Made by a program: the position numbers and the translations under genes. Under the pieces are notes generated by a model. It was not told the DNA's origin and did no database searches. It saw only the letters and a list, made by a program, of their open reading frames with translations. A stretch of DNA of 64,000 bases, taken from NCBI GenBank assembly GCA_007844125.1, contig CM017558.1, positions 29,956,642 through 30,020,641 of the forward strand. The letters are read 5' to 3'. This document shows positions 61,573-64,000 of the stretch, piece after piece. The first letter of the stretch is position 1. Each line of letters begins with the position of its first letter. Origin of the DNA: Sinonovacula constricta. Lineage: Eukaryota; Mollusca; Bivalvia; Cardiida; Solecurtidae.

Positions 61573-61609
61573 GTATGATCACAAGATTATAACACTACTG
61601 TTAAAAATC

Positions 61610-62154
61610 AATCTCACTAAAGTCATATCTTACAAAATGTAAGATCTAATGACGGCCCACAAACAGTGTCTATAAACAAGAATGGTTTTTCCTGAATACT
61701 TTTTATAACAGCCAATGAGAAAGCATAATGCATAACGCTTTCAGTAAGAGTCGCAAAATGGCTGCTATCGATGATGCAGTAGAAAAGTGTTTGACAAAAT
61801 TAGGAATTCGCTAGTTAGTTATCTTTCAACCTGAAGATGTTAGATATGTTGAAACAAATGGGATACCGCATACAACGCACCTGTCTTCATTGAAACAAGT
61901 CTTGCGTGGAGTGTCCATGTTTACATTTCTTTTTAAATGGGCTTAGCCATTAAAATGATATGTTCGGAACGCTTCGGATCATCATTTGCTTTTGCGATTT
62001 TATAGGCAACAATCTGATTGGTTGGGAAGGTTTTATTGACTTGTCGTCAGATCCTGATAGCGGAGTGGTTTTCAGGATATGATTTTAATCAGATTGGTTA
62101 AAAATGTATTACTTTAAATTAAATTATTTTAATGATTCTAGTTTTAGTGAGATT
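61610..62154 (+). mobile_element. Internally deleted DNA element with decayed reading frame
   Basis: Short inverted ends aatctcactaaa (61610) and tttagtgagatt (to 62154) enclose 545 bp. At 61758 a frame opens MAAIDDAVEKCLTKLGIR and meets a stop at 61812. The same frame continues open (LVIFQPEDVRYVETNG ...) to about 61945. This looks like the start of an element-encoded protein with its remainder deleted; the N-terminal style resembles RecQ-like helicase genes that I recall being multicopy in invertebrates (uncertain). No clear target duplication. Confidence 0.5.
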
Positions 62155-63123
62155 TGTTTTGTTATTCTGATTTTTTTAATAATTTTATCAAACACGAGTT
62201 GTCATTGAATACAAACATTTATTAAACAAATTCAAAATAATAGCAAGCCTAAAGCAAGCTTACTATCAGTTTTCCTGGACAAGTGTTATAAATGTTCGTA
62301 TTTAATGACAACAAGTGTCAGATTCTTTTTATCACGTGATTTTAGTCGCCAATATACGATTTTACTAAATTTTAGCAATACTTTGTGAAATAGTGATATG
62401 AGATGATCTATATTATGATGATGTCGATGGCGTCAACAATCATAAAACTGTATTACACTAGTGTAATATAACAAAATATGTAATATGTATGTTGAACGGA
62501 AAACTTGGGGAATCATTATTAAATAATTGTTATGAAGGCATTTTAATAACTGTGTTTACAGTCTTTGCTGAAAGAATTGCACACAGCAAGTGACCTGGTA
62601 ACACTTGGGCAAATTTGCATTTTTTTGGGTTAAAAAAAGGGAAATTTTTGTTGAACAATTTTCAGTAAAGGAATAAACAAGTAATGCTACCTCTGATCAC
62701 AAGATTATGTGTTAACATGTTGTCCTTCAAAAGATTGTAGGTTGGGAGAATAAAAAAAATTGTGACACTTGTTTACTTTTAAATTAGCCATTGTTTATAG
62801 CTATTATAAATTGAAATGTGAATGTTTGCAATTATAGCTGTTGTTGATAATAATTATTAAATCAAAGTCACATGACTGGTACAGAAAAACAGCAGAAAGG
62901 CTCGCCAATAGTTTACACTTTTATTCTGTATATAGTAGCAATTTACATAACACAGCAGTGGAGATCTTAACAAGGTATAATCCAGTGAAAATATATATGA
63001 AGTGTCTTCTAGAATCAAGGAATTCTTTCAATGCCATACAAAGTTATAAATGCCTAATAAATAGCGAGATTGTCATAAGACGCCAAAATCTTAAAAGTAG
63101 ATTGGACAATACAAGCAACTAAG
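62155..63123. other. Downstream DDX11 intron, nothing firm
   Basis: AT-rich. A 93-codon frame at 62841-63122 (includes KTAERLANSLHFYSVYSSN) ends just before a SINE; no domain recognised, possibly a decayed element. The string ttacag/tctttgctg at 62560 looks like an acceptor but its translation does not match DDX11. Confidence 0.4.
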
Positions 63124-63408
63124 AGGTACTGAAGGCCCTCCAGGTTCGATCCTGGGCCCCGACATTCCAAAGTTGTTAAAAATGGCAGTGGTATCGCTCC
63201 CTTGCTAACGCTCAAGCAAATATAAGGGTAGTTCCACGACTGTTTGGCCTGGTGTCAGGATAATTTAGCTTGGTGTGGTATCATGCCAGGTGTTCACAGC
63301 CTGCTATACACTGAGAAGGCAGCACTATATCTGCTTCAATTGAACACCTGTCTCCAGATAACTGAAAGACTGTTGGTGGGACAATAAACCCAGTAGACAA
63401 ACAAACAC
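63124..63408 (+). mobile_element. SINE-A, 5' head truncated
   Basis: B-box aggttcgatcctggg, gtggtatcgctcccttgct, caagcaaatataagggtagt, tgtggtatcatgccaggtgt, tail gacaataaacccagtagac. Confidence 0.88.
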
Positions 63409-63498
63409 AAGGCAGTACTATGTCTGCTTCAAGTGGACACCATCTCCAGATAACTGAAATACTGTTAGTGGGACAATAATCCCAATAAACACAAACAA
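63409..63498 (+). mobile_element. Tandem second SINE-A tail
   Basis: Directly follows the previous copy: aaggcagtactatgtctgct, tcaagtggacaccatctcca, actgttagtgggacaataat, cccaataaacacaaac. Confidence 0.82.
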
Positions 63499-64000
63499 GC
63501 AACTAATTAACAACAGTTATCAGCTTCCATTTATATGGCCTTTTAGGCTTCTTAAGATCAAACAACAATAGCATCATGGCTGGCAGATTAAGGGATTAAA
63601 TGTATAAAAAGACACTGGCTGACCAAGCCAATAAAACGTTTTAAAACCCAAGGCATCTGTAAAATGTCTAGACGGTAAGTATTTACCTAAGACTGTTTAA
63701 CTTAAGTGATATTAACACTTGAACTTCCAGGTTAAAATAAATAAATTGACAGTCTTTCTTATAAAGTATTGAAATATAAGTAGAATATTTGAAATCTACA
63801 TCTGAATATTTTGATACCAAACACTGTACACATATTTGTTAGAAAACTTGTAATACATGCACATGAAAAAGCAGAACTTCCATTATAATACAATGGCCAA
63901 GTATGTCTCTGAACTGCACATGTGATGCTGTACATTAGGTGTATATGTCAGTCATAAACAATGTGCTGATCAGCCAGATGTTGACAATATTTTAATTAAA
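63499..64000. other. Intron stretch to window end, nothing recognised
   Basis: AT-rich. A donor-like agacg/gtaagt at 63671 has no matching coding sequence upstream. Confidence 0.45.

Noticed and set aside
62560..62600. Next DDX11 exon (ttacag followed by an open SLLKELHTASDL frame, then gtaaca)
   Set aside because: The translation does not resemble the DDX11 segment expected after EYSACIE, and the donor is poor.

Overview
The window is animal nuclear DNA, most probably from a bivalve mollusc. It is AT-rich, intron-dominated and crowded with tRNA-headed SINEs, LINE 3' ends, small inverted-repeat elements and minisatellites. The bivalve call is an inference from the repeat style, including a repeat ending in a gctcaggtgagctaaaa-type tail and SINEs ending in aaacccaataaacaaac. 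No species can be named from this alone.

One protein-coding gene is supported: the middle part of DDX11 (ChlR1/CHL1), an iron-sulfur DEAH-type DNA helicase of the XPD/FANCJ/RTEL1 group, on the + strand. Seven exons can be placed, all with AG/GT boundaries and compatible phases: 901-993, 1858-1992, 2721-2833, 4095-4167, 6258-6361, 59473-59622 and 61504-61572. They total 737 bp, about 245 codons, and cover the region through helicase motifs III and IV. The 5' exons (Walker A, Fe-S, DEAH box) and the 3' exons (motifs V and VI) lie outside the window.

Five of the six introns complete in the window are 0.7-2.1 kb. The sixth, 6362-59472, is about 53.1 kb and makes up most of the window. It contains no convincing nested gene. 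It holds: (i) three tRNA-derived SINE families, called here A, B and C, with target-site duplications visible on several copies; (ii) non-autonomous DNA elements, including a roughly 470-515 bp family flanked by TTAA, hairpin MITEs and a 401-bp element inserted in a SINE; (iii) 3' ends of a LINE family; (iv) minisatellite arrays with units of about 31, 56, 41, 55, 28, 25, 29 and 24 bp, two of them over 1.2 kb and one about 2.4 kb; (v) low-complexity tracts and long AT-rich stretches with nothing recognisable. The flanking smaller introns carry an 82-bp minisatellite, a GAT microsatellite, a LINE RNase H tail, further SINE and MITE copies, a TA-flanked 943-bp inverted-repeat element and an element holding the start of a decayed reading frame.

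Most short open reading frames in the window come from repeats. The arrays with a unit length divisible by three are open in several frames at once. The most interesting structures are the very large DDX11 intron, a SINE whose B-box region has been amplified into about twelve tandem 24-bp units, the likely LINE/SINE tail partnership, and a short dispersed tgatcaggatctgcac-type motif repeated more than ten times outside the named repeat families.
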